Positions 10,402-20,578 of a stretch of 62,931 nt of DNA are shown here, one piece after another (the stretch's first letter is position 1; each line of letters opens with the position of its first letter). The stretch is from Bauldia litoralis (GTDB lineage Bacteria; Pseudomonadota; Alphaproteobacteria; Rhizobiales; Kaistiaceae), in contig CAMCWB010000015.1 of assembly GCA_945882315.1 (NCBI GenBank), forward strand, positions 1 through 62,931, in the 5' to 3' direction. The notes under the pieces were generated by a model. It was not told the DNA's origin and searched no databases. It saw only the letters and a program-made list of their open reading frames with translations. The position numbers were made by a program, and so were the translations under genes.

Positions 10402-11472
10402 TCAGCTCACCATCCAGCCATCTTCGTAGATTTGCGTGTGCAGCGGATCGAAACGGATATGGGCAGCGCCGGTCGGCACGCTGACGCCTTCCGGCACCAG
10501 CATCTTGAGGCGCGAGCCGGCCTGCTGCGCCTCGACGATGCGGTGGCGGCCGATATCGAGGACCTTGACAACATCGACCGGAATGCCCTCCGTCGCGAAA
10601 CTCACGAATTCCGGACGGACGCCGAGCTCGAGATGCTTGCCGTTGCCCCGCCACAGACCGGCATTGATGGTCTCGACCGGCTGGCCGGCGAGCACCGCCT
10701 TGCCGCCCTCGACCGTGCAAGGCAGGACGTTCATGCCGGGGGAGCCGATGAAGTGGCCGACGAAAGTATGCTGCGGCCGCTCGAACAGCTCGATCGGCGT
10801 GCCGATCTGGACGATCTCGCCATCCTTCATCACGACGACGGTTTCGGCGAAGGTCAGCGCTTCGGTCTGGTCGTGCGTGACATAGACCATCGTGCGCCTT
10901 GTGCGGCCGTGCAGTTCCTTGAGCTTGGAGCGAAGCTGCCATTTGAGATGCGGATCGATGACCGTCAGCGGCTCGTCGAACATGATGACGTTGACGTCGG
11001 ACCGCACCAGCCCGCGACCGAGCGAGATCTTCTGCTTGCCGTCGGCGGTGAGACCGGCGGCGCGCTTGTCGAGCATCGCGTCGAGTTCGAGCATGCTGGC
11101 GATCTCGCGCACGCGGCGATCGACCTCCAGCTCGGCAACGCCGCGATTGCGGAGCGGGAAGGCGAGATTGTCGTAGACGGTCATCGTGTCGTAGATGACC
11201 GGGAACTGAAACACCTGGGCAATGTTGCGCTGCTCGGGCGAGGCATCGGTGACGTCGGTTGAATCGAACAGGATGCGGCCTTCGGTCGGCCGCAGCAGGC
11301 CAGAGATCAGATTGAGAAGCGAGGTCTTGCCGCAGCCCGAGGGCCCGAGAAGCGCGTAGGCGCCGCCATCGGCAAGGTCGAGCGTCATCCGCTTCAGGGC
11401 GAAATCCTCGTCGCTCCGCGGCTCGGCGACGTAGCTGTGGCGGATGTCCTTGAGCCCGATCGCAGCTATCAC
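10402..11472 (-). CDS. glpT: Glycerol ABC transporter ATPase with non-canonical signature motif
   Basis: A 356-residue ATPase of the UgpC/MalK class. Walker A is GPSGCGKTS near residue 43, Walker B and the catalytic Glu are VIMFDEPLTVID, and the H-loop VTHDQTEALTF is intact. The expected LSGGQ signature is instead LTADGKQKISLGRG. A C-terminal regulatory (TOBE-like) domain follows. The start overlaps the end of glpS by 4 bp. Because only the signature is degenerate, this subunit should supply nucleotide-binding residues to one active site while its partner supplies the signature. The symbol follows the rhizobial glp naming, unrelated to the E. coli G3P antiporter GlpT. Confidence 0.88.
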   Translation of the reverse strand: MIAAIGLKDIRHSYVAEPRSDEDFALKRMTLDLADGGAYALLGPSGCGKTSLLNLISGLLRPTEGRILFDSTDVTDASPEQRNIAQVFQFPVIYDTMTVYDNLAFPLRNRGVAELEVDRRVREIASMLELDAMLDKRAAGLTADGKQKISLGRGLVRSDVNVIMFDEPLTVIDPHLKWQLRSKLKELHGRTRRTMVYVTHDQTEALTFAETVVVMKDGEIVQIGTPIELFERPQHTFVGHFIGSPGMNVLPCTVEGGKAVLAGQPVETINAGLWRGNGKHLELGVRPEFVSFATEGIPVDVVKVLDIGRHRIVEAQQAGSRLKMLVPEGVSVPTGAAHIRFDPLHTQIYEDGWMVS

Positions 11473-12539
11473 TCACCTCCCGCGACGAGACGCTCGTCGG
11501 GTCCGAAGAAAAAGCCGCGGTCGACATCGACGTGGAAGGATGCCGTCGCGCCGACCGCGAAAGGATGGATGCCGTGCGACTGCGACAGCCAGGTGCGGCC
11601 GCCGAGATCGAAATGGATGACGCTCTCCGAGCCGCTGAGCTCGGTCAGGATGACCCTGCCCGAGACCTCTCCAGCGTCACCGCCCGTGGCGGGGGTGACA
11701 TGGTGGGGACGGATGCCGATCGTGTAAGGCCCGTCGGGAATCCCCGCACCGACCCTGCCGGCCGGCAGGCGGAGGCTGCCGCCGATCTCGATCGCGTCGC
11801 CGCGCTTGACGATCGGCGCCGTGTTGATCGGCGGATCGGAGAAGACCGCCGCGGTGATCAGGTCGGCCGGCTTGCGGTAGGTCTCGGCGGTCGGGCCGAA
11901 TTGGGTAACGCGGCCCTTGTCGAGCGTCGCCGTGGCACCACCGAACAGAAGCGCTTCGGTCGGCTCGGTGGTCGCATAGACGACGATGCTGCTGCGGCCG
12001 GCAAAGAGCTTCGGCAATTCGTCGCGCAGCTCCTCGCGAAGCTTGTAATCGAGATTGGCGAGCGGCTCGTCGAGGAGGATGAGATCGGAGTCCTTGGCGA
12101 GCGCGCGGGCAATCGCTGTCCGCTGCTGCTGGCCGCCGGAGAGTTCGCTGGGCTTGCGCATCAGCATCGGGCCGAGGCGGAGAAGCTCGGCGGTGCTCCG
12201 CACCCGCGCATCTATATCACGCGCCGCCATGCCGGCGACACGAAGCGGCGAGGCGATGTTGTCGTAGACGTTGAAGTTCGGATAGTTGATGAACTGCTGA
12301 TAGACCATGGCGACGTTGCGCTTCTGCACGGCGACGCCGGTGACGTTCCTGCCGCCGAACCAGATCTCGCCGGAAGTCGGCTTCTCGAGGCCGGCCATCA
12401 GTTGCATCAGCGATGTCTTGCCGGCGAGCGTCGGCCCGATGAGAATATTGAAGGCGCGCTCCACGAGGACGAGACTGGTCTCGTGGATGTGAATGTCGGC
12501 GCCGACTCTCTTGGTGACGTTGCGAAGTTCGAGCGTCAT
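11469..12539 (-). CDS. glpS: Glycerol ABC transporter ATPase with non-canonical H-loop
   Basis: A 356-residue ATPase and the first of the pair. Walker A is GPTLAGKTS, the signature LSGGQQQRTAIARAL is canonical, and Walker B LILLDEPLANLDYK is canonical. The H-loop region reads VVYATTEPTEALLFGG, without the usual histidine of a THDQ motif. A C-terminal regulatory domain is present (GIRPHHVTPA). Its defect complements that of GlpT, which predicts one consensus and one degenerate ATP site in the heterodimer. Preceded by a stem-loop that separates it from glpV. Confidence 0.88.
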   Translation of the reverse strand: MTLELRNVTKRVGADIHIHETSLVLVERAFNILIGPTLAGKTSLMQLMAGLEKPTSGEIWFGGRNVTGVAVQKRNVAMVYQQFINYPNFNVYDNIASPLRVAGMAARDIDARVRSTAELLRLGPMLMRKPSELSGGQQQRTAIARALAKDSDLILLDEPLANLDYKLREELRDELPKLFAGRSSIVVYATTEPTEALLFGGATATLDKGRVTQFGPTAETYRKPADLITAAVFSDPPINTAPIVKRGDAIEIGGSLRLPAGRVGAGIPDGPYTIGIRPHHVTPATGGDAGEVSGRVILTELSGSESVIHFDLGGRTWLSQSHGIHPFAVGATASFHVDVDRGFFFGPDERLVAGGE

Positions 12540-12583
12540 CGCAATCCCGCGTTATCCACCCAGATTTTTTTCTTATCGTAGTC

Positions 12584-12624
12584 CCCTTTCCGGGGCGCAG
12601 GCGAGGCCCGCGTCCCGGAAAGGG
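12584..12624 (-). terminator. Stem-loop between glpV and glpS
   Basis: A perfect 11-bp inverted repeat (CCCTTTCCGGG at 12584-12594, CCCGGAAAGGG at 12614-12624) with a 19-nt loop. On the minus strand it is followed by an A-rich stretch and not by a T run, so it is more likely an RNA-stabilising hairpin behind the binding-protein cistron, or a partial terminator, than a full one. Confidence 0.6.
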
Positions 12625-12642
12625 CCGTAGGGAGGAAGAGCC

Positions 12643-14385
<1,743 letters not shown>

Positions 14386-14531
14386 CGTCGTTTCCTCCTA
14401 GAGTGCGCAATCGTTGGGCGGTGCCGGGGCGGAGCGCACCTTTCCATCCCGGCTGCTTTCCATCCCCGCAAACGGCGATATCCCGCCGCCGACGAGGGAA
14501 AGATCGTGTCGCCTGTAGCGCGGCGTGGCGG

Positions 14532-16061
14532 TCATGACGCGGCGGCCCCGATGGCCGGCGCGCCGGCGCGGCGTTGCGTCTGCAGGTAGCTTTCGAGAGC
14601 GCCGGCCTCGCCCGGCGCCAGATGCAGGCCGAGCTTGCTTCGCCGCCACAGGATGTCCTCGGCGGTCTCGGCCCATTCATGGGCGATGAGATAGTCGACC
14701 TCGCGGGCGCTCAGCCCGGCGCCGAAATCACGGCCGAGATCGGCGACCGACAGAACGCCCGACAGAAGGATGCGGATGCGCGTGCCATAGGCGCGGCAGA
14801 GGCGACGGATGAGGGCCGGGTCGAGGAAAGCGTATTCGCCGATGACGCTCTCGGTCCAGGCATCGAAGGAGGTGACCTTGATGTCGCCGCCGGGCAGCGT
14901 CGCGTCATGTGTCCAGGGCGCGCGCATGAACGGAAAGGTCGGGTCGAGCTTCTCGAGCGCCTCCTCGGAGAGGCGGCGATGGGTGGTGATCTTGCCGCCG
15001 AAGACCGAGAGGAGCGGCGCCTCGCCGGACGGCGCGTCGAGCGCCAGCACATAGTCGCGCGTCGCCTCCTGCGCCTTCGAGGCACCGTCGTCATAGAGCG
15101 GGCGGACGCCGGCATAGGTCCAGCGGATCCTGTCGCGGGTAATCGGCTTTTCGAGATATTCGCTGACGGCACCGAGCAGATAGTCGGTCTCGGCCGGGCT
15201 GATCTTCGCGGTCGCCGGATCGCCGTCGAAATCCTCGTCGGTCGTGCCGATTAGCGTGAAGTCGCGCTCATAGGGGATGGCGAAGCAGACGCGGCCATCG
15301 GCATTCTGGAAGATGTAGGCACGGTCGTGCTCGAAGATGCGGTCGACGACGAGGTGGCTGCCTTTCACCAGGCGGACGCGGGCCGGCATGTCGAGGCCGG
15401 CGACATCGGCAATCACTTCCGATGCCCAGGGACCGCCGGCATTGACGAGGCAGCGCGCCGAGACAGCGGCCCGGGCCTTGGTCCGCTGATCCTCCAGCGT
15501 CAGCCGCCATTCGCCCTCGATGCGGCGGGCGGTGACGCAGCGGGTGCGCGTCCTGATTTCGGCGCCGCGATCGGCCGCGTCGCGGGCGATGAGGGCGACG
15601 AGCCGCGCATCCTCGACCCAGCAATCGGAATATTCGAAGGCGCGCCGGTAGGTCCGCTTGAGGCCGCGGCCGGCGATATCGCGCGACAGGTCGATGCTGC
15701 GGGTCGGCGGCAGGATGCGGCGGCCACCGAGATGATCATAGAAAAAGAGGCCGAGCCGGATGACCGGCCACGGCCTCAAACCCCTGTGATGCGGGAGAAT
15801 GAATCGCAGGGGCCAGATGATGTGCGGCGCCGAGCGGAGCAGCACCTCGCGCTCGACCAGCGCTTCGCGGACGAGGCGGAACTCGTAGAATTCGAGATAG
15901 CGGAGACCACCATGGATCAGCTTGGTGGAGGACGACGAGGTGGCGCCGCCGAGGTCGCCCTGCTCGAACAGCGCAACCGAAAGGCCGCGGCCGACAGCAT
16001 CGCGCGCGATGCCGCAGCCATTGATACCACCGCCGATAATGGCCAGGTCGTATACGGGCAC
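14532..16061 (-). CDS. glpD: Aerobic glycerol-3-phosphate dehydrogenase
   Basis: A membrane-associated FAD enzyme that oxidises sn-glycerol 3-phosphate to dihydroxyacetone phosphate and feeds electrons to quinone. It has the N-terminal dinucleotide motif VYDLAIIGGGINGCGIARDA, then TSSSSTKLIHGGLRYLE (the GlpD signature), KGSHLVVDR, and a C-terminal helical domain. The GTG at 16061 follows GGGAGGGA and gives 509 residues, the normal length. The frame runs to 16160, but the extra 33 residues are unlike GlpD. It is the first metabolic gene after glpR, with a 206-bp regulatory gap before it. Confidence 0.93.
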   Translation of the reverse strand: MPVYDLAIIGGGINGCGIARDAVGRGLSVALFEQGDLGGATSSSSTKLIHGGLRYLEFYEFRLVREALVEREVLLRSAPHIIWPLRFILPHHRGLRPWPVIRLGLFFYDHLGGRRILPPTRSIDLSRDIAGRGLKRTYRRAFEYSDCWVEDARLVALIARDAADRGAEIRTRTRCVTARRIEGEWRLTLEDQRTKARAAVSARCLVNAGGPWASEVIADVAGLDMPARVRLVKGSHLVVDRIFEHDRAYIFQNADGRVCFAIPYERDFTLIGTTDEDFDGDPATAKISPAETDYLLGAVSEYLEKPITRDRIRWTYAGVRPLYDDGASKAQEATRDYVLALDAPSGEAPLLSVFGGKITTHRRLSEEALEKLDPTFPFMRAPWTHDATLPGGDIKVTSFDAWTESVIGEYAFLDPALIRRLCRAYGTRIRILLSGVLSVADLGRDFGAGLSAREVDYLIAHEWAETAEDILWRRSKLGLHLAPGEAGALESYLQTQRRAGAPAIGAAAS

Positions 16062-16267
16062 CGGCGACTCCCTCCCGAGTGAATGCCGGTTAAACTTGCG
16101 AAATTGATTTCGCTTATTTTCGCTTTCAACATATCCGAAAACACAAACGCGCGCAATCACGGGGATACGAAAGCGATCCTGAAACCGCTTGGGAGAAAAT
16201 TGCTTCGTAAATACGCAGGGTTAGGCCGCGAGACAGCCGAAAATACCGGTCTTCGCGGAGCTCGGAC
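16062..16267 (-). promoter_or_regulatory. glpR-glpD intergenic region with candidate GlpR half-sites
   Basis: A 206-bp gap upstream of glpD. It contains a direct repeat TTTCGCTT at 16108-16115 and 16118-16125, spaced 10 bp apart (one helical turn), and related TTTTCGG elements on the minus strand near 16135-16143 and 16235-16245. DeoR-family GlpR proteins bind TTTCG-containing half-sites, so these are good operator candidates; binding itself is inferred. Confidence 0.45.
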
Positions 16268-17068
16268 TCAGAGGCCGGAATTTTCGCCAGGGCGTGCTTC
16301 GACGATGCGCACGCCATGCGTGCGGCAATGATCGGCGATCGTGGGCGAGACGATCTCGTCGGTGACGAAGACGTCGATCTGCGAGATGTGGCCGATGCGG
16401 ACCGGCGCGGTGCGCTCGAATTTCAGCCGGTCGGAGACTAGGATGACCTGGCGGGCATTGCTGATGATCGCCTGGCTGACCCGGACCTCGCGATAGTCGA
16501 AATCAAGGAGCGCGCCCTCCTCGTCGATCGCCGAGGCGCCGATAACGGCGTAATCGACCTTGAACTGCTGGATGAAATCGACCGCCGCGCTGCCGGTGAT
16601 GCCGCCATCGCTGCGGCGCACCGGGCCGCCGGCGATGATCACCTCGATGCGCGGGTGGTGGTAGAGGATGTTGGCGACGTGGATGTTGTTGGTGATGACC
16701 AGCAGGCCCTCATGATCGACGAGGGCGCGCGCCACCTCCTCCGTCGTCGTGCCGATATTGACGAAGAGCGACGAGTTGTTGGGGATGAGCCGGGCGGCGG
16801 CGACGCCGATCGCCTTCTTCTCCTCCTGCGCGATGAAGCGGCGGGCCTCGTAGCCGACATTCTCGACGCCCGAGGCGATGACCGCGCCGCCATAGATGCG
16901 CGACAGGACGCGCTGCTCGCAAAGCTCGTTGAGATCCTTGCGGATGGTCTGGGGCGTGACCTCGAAGCGGGCCGAGAGATCCTCGACGCTGACCCGCCCC
17001 TGCGAGCGGGCTAGCGCCAGAATCTCCTGGCGGCGAAGGCTGAGGTCGTCAAGCAAGGCGGACTCCAC
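16268..17068 (-). CDS. glpR: DeoR-family repressor of the glycerol operon
   Basis: A 266-residue regulator. An N-terminal DeoR winged helix-turn-helix covers about residues 10-60 (LRRQEILALARSQGRVSVEDLS, split at family-conserved RVSVEDL). A phosphosugar-sensing domain follows with NIGTTTEEVA near residue 105, TNNIHVANIL, and a C-terminal DEIV segment. It precedes glpD on the same strand and is expected to release the operon when glycerol 3-phosphate accumulates. It also lies 70 bp after the creatininase/ureohydrolase operon, so read-through from that operon could reach it. Confidence 0.9.
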   Translation of the reverse strand: MESALLDDLSLRRQEILALARSQGRVSVEDLSARFEVTPQTIRKDLNELCEQRVLSRIYGGAVIASGVENVGYEARRFIAQEEKKAIGVAAARLIPNNSSLFVNIGTTTEEVARALVDHEGLLVITNNIHVANILYHHPRIEVIIAGGPVRRSDGGITGSAAVDFIQQFKVDYAVIGASAIDEEGALLDFDYREVRVSQAIISNARQVILVSDRLKFERTAPVRIGHISQIDVFVTDEIVSPTIADHCRTHGVRIVEARPGENSGL

Positions 17069-17138
17069 GAGGGGATCGTGCTGTCCGTGCTTCTATCACG
17101 CCCGGCGCCGGCCCGCGAATGACCCCGCTCAGCGCCGG

Positions 17139-18101
17139 CTATTTCCCTGTCGCCTTGCGGTGAAGGACGCGGCCAACAAGATTGAGGAGGATCTGCGCCG
17201 CGAGGATCGCCGTGGTGCCGGTGTGATCATATTCGGGCGCCGCCTCGACGAGGTCGATGCCGACGACATCGCCCTTTTTAGCGAGGCCGGCGAGAAGCTC
17301 CAGAACCTCGTAATAGGTGAAGCCGCCATGGCTCGGCGTGCCGGTGCCGGGCGCGATCGATGGATCGAAGCCGTCGATATCGATGGTGACATAGTAGCGG
17401 ACGCCATCGGGAATGCGGGCGAGCACCGCATCCCGGCCGAGCCCGCGAATTTGCCGGACACTGAGGATATCCGAACCCATGCGGCGCGCGTCCTCATAGC
17501 CTTCGCGGGCGGTCGAGGAGACGTTGCGGATGCCGAGCTGGGTGAGGCCCGTGACCCAGGAGCGCTCGGCGGCGCGGCGCATCGGACTGCCATGGCCGAA
17601 GCGGACGCCGTGGCGCTCGTCGACGAAATCGAGATGGGCGTCGAACTGGACGACATGGATCGGCGCCTCATCGGAAAAAGCGGCAATGGTCGGGATGGTG
17701 ATCGAATGGTCGCCGCCGAGCGTCAGCGGGATGGCCCCGGCCTTCAAGATCTTACGGACGGCGAATTCGATATTGGCGTGGCTGCCGATCGTATCGGTGT
17801 GGATGATGTCGGCATCGCCGATGTCGACGATCTTCGTCGTTGCGGCGGGCAGATAGACGACGTCGTCCTCATGGTCGTAGGCGCCGGCGTGGCCGAAGGC
17901 GAAGAGCGTCGAGGCCTCGCGGATGGCGCGCGGCCCGAAGCGGGCGCCGGGCCGCCATTGCGTGGCGAAATCGAAGGGCGCGCCGAGAACCGCGACATCG
18001 GCCTCGATCGCATCCCAATCGAGGCAGAGCGGATATTTGCCGAATGTCGCGATGCCGACGAAGGGCAAATCGAGGCGGCCGGTCTCGTAGCCATGCGCCA
18101 T
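17139..18101 (-). CDS. Ureohydrolase (arginase/agmatinase superfamily), paralogue 1
   Basis: A 320-residue binuclear-metal amidinohydrolase that should release urea from a guanidino compound. Metal-ligand motifs are GGDHS at about 129-133, DAHLD at about 154-158, and DIDGFDPS near 242-249; HGSPMRRA follows the second motif. Substrate-loop residues (DAHLDFVDERHG) differ from those in paralogue 2 (DAHSDTND), so the two probably act on different substrates. It is the last gene of the operon, 9 bp after paralogue 2. Agmatinase, guanidinobutyrase, guanidinopropionase, guanidinoacetase and guanidine hydrolase share this fold and cannot be told apart by eye. Confidence 0.85.
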   Translation of the reverse strand: MAHGYETGRLDLPFVGIATFGKYPLCLDWDAIEADVAVLGAPFDFATQWRPGARFGPRAIREASTLFAFGHAGAYDHEDDVVYLPAATTKIVDIGDADIIHTDTIGSHANIEFAVRKILKAGAIPLTLGGDHSITIPTIAAFSDEAPIHVVQFDAHLDFVDERHGVRFGHGSPMRRAAERSWVTGLTQLGIRNVSSTAREGYEDARRMGSDILSVRQIRGLGRDAVLARIPDGVRYYVTIDIDGFDPSIAPGTGTPSHGGFTYYEVLELLAGLAKKGDVVGIDLVEAAPEYDHTGTTAILAAQILLNLVGRVLHRKATGK

Positions 18102-18110
18102 GGGCGGCTC

Positions 18111-19085
18111 CTATCCGGCGGCCTTGGTGCGGCCCTCGGCGATGACGCAGAGGAGCTCGAACATGACCGTAGCGCCGGCGAGCGCCGTCATGCCGCCCTG
18201 ATCGAAGGGCGGCGACACCTCGACGACGTCGGCGCCGACGATATCGAGACCGCGCAGCGCCCGCAGCATCGCCTGCGACTCGCGCGTCGTCAGGCCGCCG
18301 ATCTCCGGCGTGCCGGTGCCGGGGGCCATCGACGGATCGATCGAATCGATATCGAAGGAGACGTAGACGGGATTGCTGCCGACGATTTCGCGGGCCTCGC
18401 CCATGACGTCGTCGGGGCCGCGCCTGGCGAACTCCTCGATGAAGATGATGCGGATGCCGTTCGCCCTGGCGAAATCATAGTCGGACGGATCGTAGATCGA
18501 GCCGCGGATGCCGATCTGCACGATGCGCTTCGGATCGAGGAGGTTCTCCTCGACGGCGCGGCGGAAGGGCGTGCCATGCGTATAGGGATTGTCGCCGAAG
18601 TAGCGATCATTGGTATCGGAATGGGCGTCGAAATGGATCATGCCGAGCGGCCGCGTCTTGCCGAGCGCACGCAGGATCGGCAGCGACATGAGGTGGTCGC
18701 CGCCGGCCGCGATCGGCGTAGCGCCAGCGGCATGGATGCCGGCGAAGAAGGTCTCGATCTTCTTCAGCGCATCCATGAGGTCGATCGGGTTAACCGGGCA
18801 ATCGCCGAGATCGCCGACCCGGACGAGATCGTAAGGGGCGACGCCGGTGACGTGATGGACGCGGCGCAACAGGCTCGACTGGTTGCGGATCTCGCGCGGG
18901 CCATGGCGGGTGCCGGCGCGGTTGGTGGTGCCGCCGTCGAAGGGCACGCCGACGAGGGCGACATCGACATCGGACGGCGACAGCGCCACCGGCAGGCGCA
19001 TGAAGGTCGGCAGGCCGGCGAAGCGCGGCACGAGCGCCGCGTCGATCGGCTGCGGGAAATTCTTGGCCGCGACCGCTTCGTTCAT
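18111..19085 (-). CDS. Ureohydrolase (agmatinase-like), paralogue 2
   Basis: A 324-residue amidinohydrolase with AAGGDHLMS, FDAHSDTNDRYFG, THGTPFRRAVEE, and SFDIDSIDPSMAPGTGTPE, the full set of metal ligands of agmatinase/guanidinobutyrase-type enzymes. The start ATG 19085 overlaps the creatininase stop as ATGA, implying coupled synthesis of the two enzymes. The frame is open upstream to 19490, but that is shadow coding. A plausible step is hydrolysis of the linear guanidino acid released by the creatininase, giving urea and an amino acid; this is inference from context. Confidence 0.87.
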   Translation of the reverse strand: MNEAVAAKNFPQPIDAALVPRFAGLPTFMRLPVALSPSDVDVALVGVPFDGGTTNRAGTRHGPREIRNQSSLLRRVHHVTGVAPYDLVRVGDLGDCPVNPIDLMDALKKIETFFAGIHAAGATPIAAGGDHLMSLPILRALGKTRPLGMIHFDAHSDTNDRYFGDNPYTHGTPFRRAVEENLLDPKRIVQIGIRGSIYDPSDYDFARANGIRIIFIEEFARRGPDDVMGEAREIVGSNPVYVSFDIDSIDPSMAPGTGTPEIGGLTTRESQAMLRALRGLDIVGADVVEVSPPFDQGGMTALAGATVMFELLCVIAEGRTKAAG

Positions 19086-19858
19086 AGCCTGAACTCCTTG
19101 CGGATGGCCGCCGAGATCAGCTTGACGTGATCGGCCATCAGCCATTCGCCCTTCTCGGCGCTGGCGCCCTGCGCGACGGCGAGCACGCCGGAGGCGGGCA
19201 GGCCGAAATTCTCGGGTAGCGGCCGCATGTCGTAGGTCGGGAACTTGGCCGGACCGTCGGAGGGGATCTTGTCCATGGCGACGAGATCGGGCCGGAGCAG
19301 TAGCATCAGCGAGGTCTCGAGGAGGCTCGCATGTTCGAGCTCGGTGCCGGGGAAGCCGTCCGGGAAGAGCTTGTCGAGCGTCGGGCGGGTGACGAAATCC
19401 CAATATTCGAGGCGAAGCACTTCCATGTCGGCGATGCCGTCGCGGCGCAGTTCGCGAAGGCCGAGATCGACGCCCTCGACCGCCGGCCATGAATTCTCGA
19501 AATGGCCGTTGAGGACGATGATGCGGCGGACGCCGTGGGCGCCGAGATCGCGGATGACGTCGCGGACGACGAGCGCGAAAGTGTGCGCATCGAGACTGGT
19601 GGTGCCGGGGAAGCCCTGGCCGCCGCCGGAGCGCGGCTGCGACTTGTAGCCATAGGGAATGGCGGGCGCGACGAGCCCGCCGACTTCGCTGGCGACGCGC
19701 GCCGCGACGCCGGTCGGCAGCACGACGTCGACGCAGAGCGGCAGATGCGGGCCGTGCTGCTCGGTGGCGCCGAGCGGCAGGATGACCGGCGCGTTCGCCG
19801 AGATCTTCTCCTGGAATTCGCGCCAGGAAAGCTCCGCCAGAAAGACGCTATCGACCAT
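19082..19858 (-). CDS. Creatininase family amidohydrolase
   Basis: A 258-residue metal-dependent cyclic amidohydrolase closely resembling creatininase (creatinine to creatine). Metal ligands appear at E33, H35, D44, H119 and E121 (ATEQHGPH, CVDVVLPT, NGHFENS). Other shared blocks are YGYKSQPRSGGG, FPGTTSLD, the Trp in EYWDFV, and EHASLLETSLML with a catalytic His equivalent. Compared with my memory of Pseudomonas creatininase, the Tyr after the metal His is Phe here (F120), and the second active-site Trp is Thr (T172, in GTELEH), so the substrate may be an analogue. It sits between an SDR and two ureohydrolases. Confidence 0.88.
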   Translation of the reverse strand: MVDSVFLAELSWREFQEKISANAPVILPLGATEQHGPHLPLCVDVVLPTGVAARVASEVGGLVAPAIPYGYKSQPRSGGGQGFPGTTSLDAHTFALVVRDVIRDLGAHGVRRIIVLNGHFENSWPAVEGVDLGLRELRRDGIADMEVLRLEYWDFVTRPTLDKLFPDGFPGTELEHASLLETSLMLLLRPDLVAMDKIPSDGPAKFPTYDMRPLPENFGLPASGVLAVAQGASAEKGEWLMADHVKLISAAIRKEFRL

Positions 19859-19867
19859 CGTGAAGCC

Positions 19868-20578
19868 TCATCGCATGGCGGCGCCGCCATCGACGCCGAG
19901 ACATTGACCGGTGATGAAGGTCGCGCCGGGGCCGGCAAGGAAGACCCCCGCCGCGGCGATCTCCTCCGGCTGGCCGACGCGGCCGAGCGGGTTGGACAAT
20001 TCGAGCGCCTGAAGCGCCGGCGACATCGCCTTGAAATTGAGGAGCGGCGTGTCGGTCGGGCCGGGCGCCACGGCGTTGACGAGGATCTTCGGGCCGAGTT
20101 CGCGCGCCCAGGAGCGGGTCAGCGACAGGATGGCGCCCTTGGTGGCGCAATAGGCGGAAGCGCCGGCGCGGCCGAGATAGGCAAGCTCCGAGGCAACGTT
20201 GACGATGCGGGCGCCCTCGCCGAGATGCTGCAGCGCCGCCTTCGTCACATGCATGGCGCCGAAGATATTGACCGCGAACATCTGCTGGACGACGGCCATG
20301 TCGAGATCGGCGAGCGGCGCATCCTTTTCGATGCCGGCAGCGTTCACGACAATATCGAGACCGCCAAGCTCGCGAAGGGCGGCGCCGACGGCGTTATGGA
20401 CGGCGGCTTCGTTCGAGATATCGGCGATGATCGTCCGGCACGAAACCAGCTCGGACAGCACGAGATCGATGCCGACCACGCGCGCGCCGGCGTCGACCAG
20501 GGCGGCCGCAGTCGCCTTGCCGATGCCGCTCGCGACGCCGGTGACCAGGGCGCGCTTGCCGGTGAGCGGGGCTACCAC
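19868..20578 (-). CDS. Short-chain dehydrogenase/reductase
   Basis: A 236-residue classical SDR: cofactor motif TGVASGIG, NAAG, catalytic Ser/Tyr/Lys in VASELAYLGRAGASAYCATK, then PGPTDTPL. The acidic residue after the second strand (VVGIDLV) favours NAD over NADP. It overlaps the preceding SDR by 7 bp and is followed 9 bp later by the creatininase. Two different SDRs in one operon suggest oxidation of a hydroxyl group before or after ring opening. Confidence 0.88.
   Translation of the reverse strand: MVAPLTGKRALVTGVASGIGKATAAALVDAGARVVGIDLVLSELVSCRTIIADISNEAAVHNAVGAALRELGGLDIVVNAAGIEKDAPLADLDMAVVQQMFAVNIFGAMHVTKAALQHLGEGARIVNVASELAYLGRAGASAYCATKGAILSLTRSWARELGPKILVNAVAPGPTDTPLLNFKAMSPALQALELSNPLGRVGQPEEIAAAGVFLAGPGATFITGQCLGVDGGAAMR

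Noticed and set aside
18111-19490. 459-codon version of the second ureohydrolase
   Set aside because: The extra N-terminal part is out-of-frame shadow of the creatininase; the ATGA-coupled start at 19085 matches the family length.
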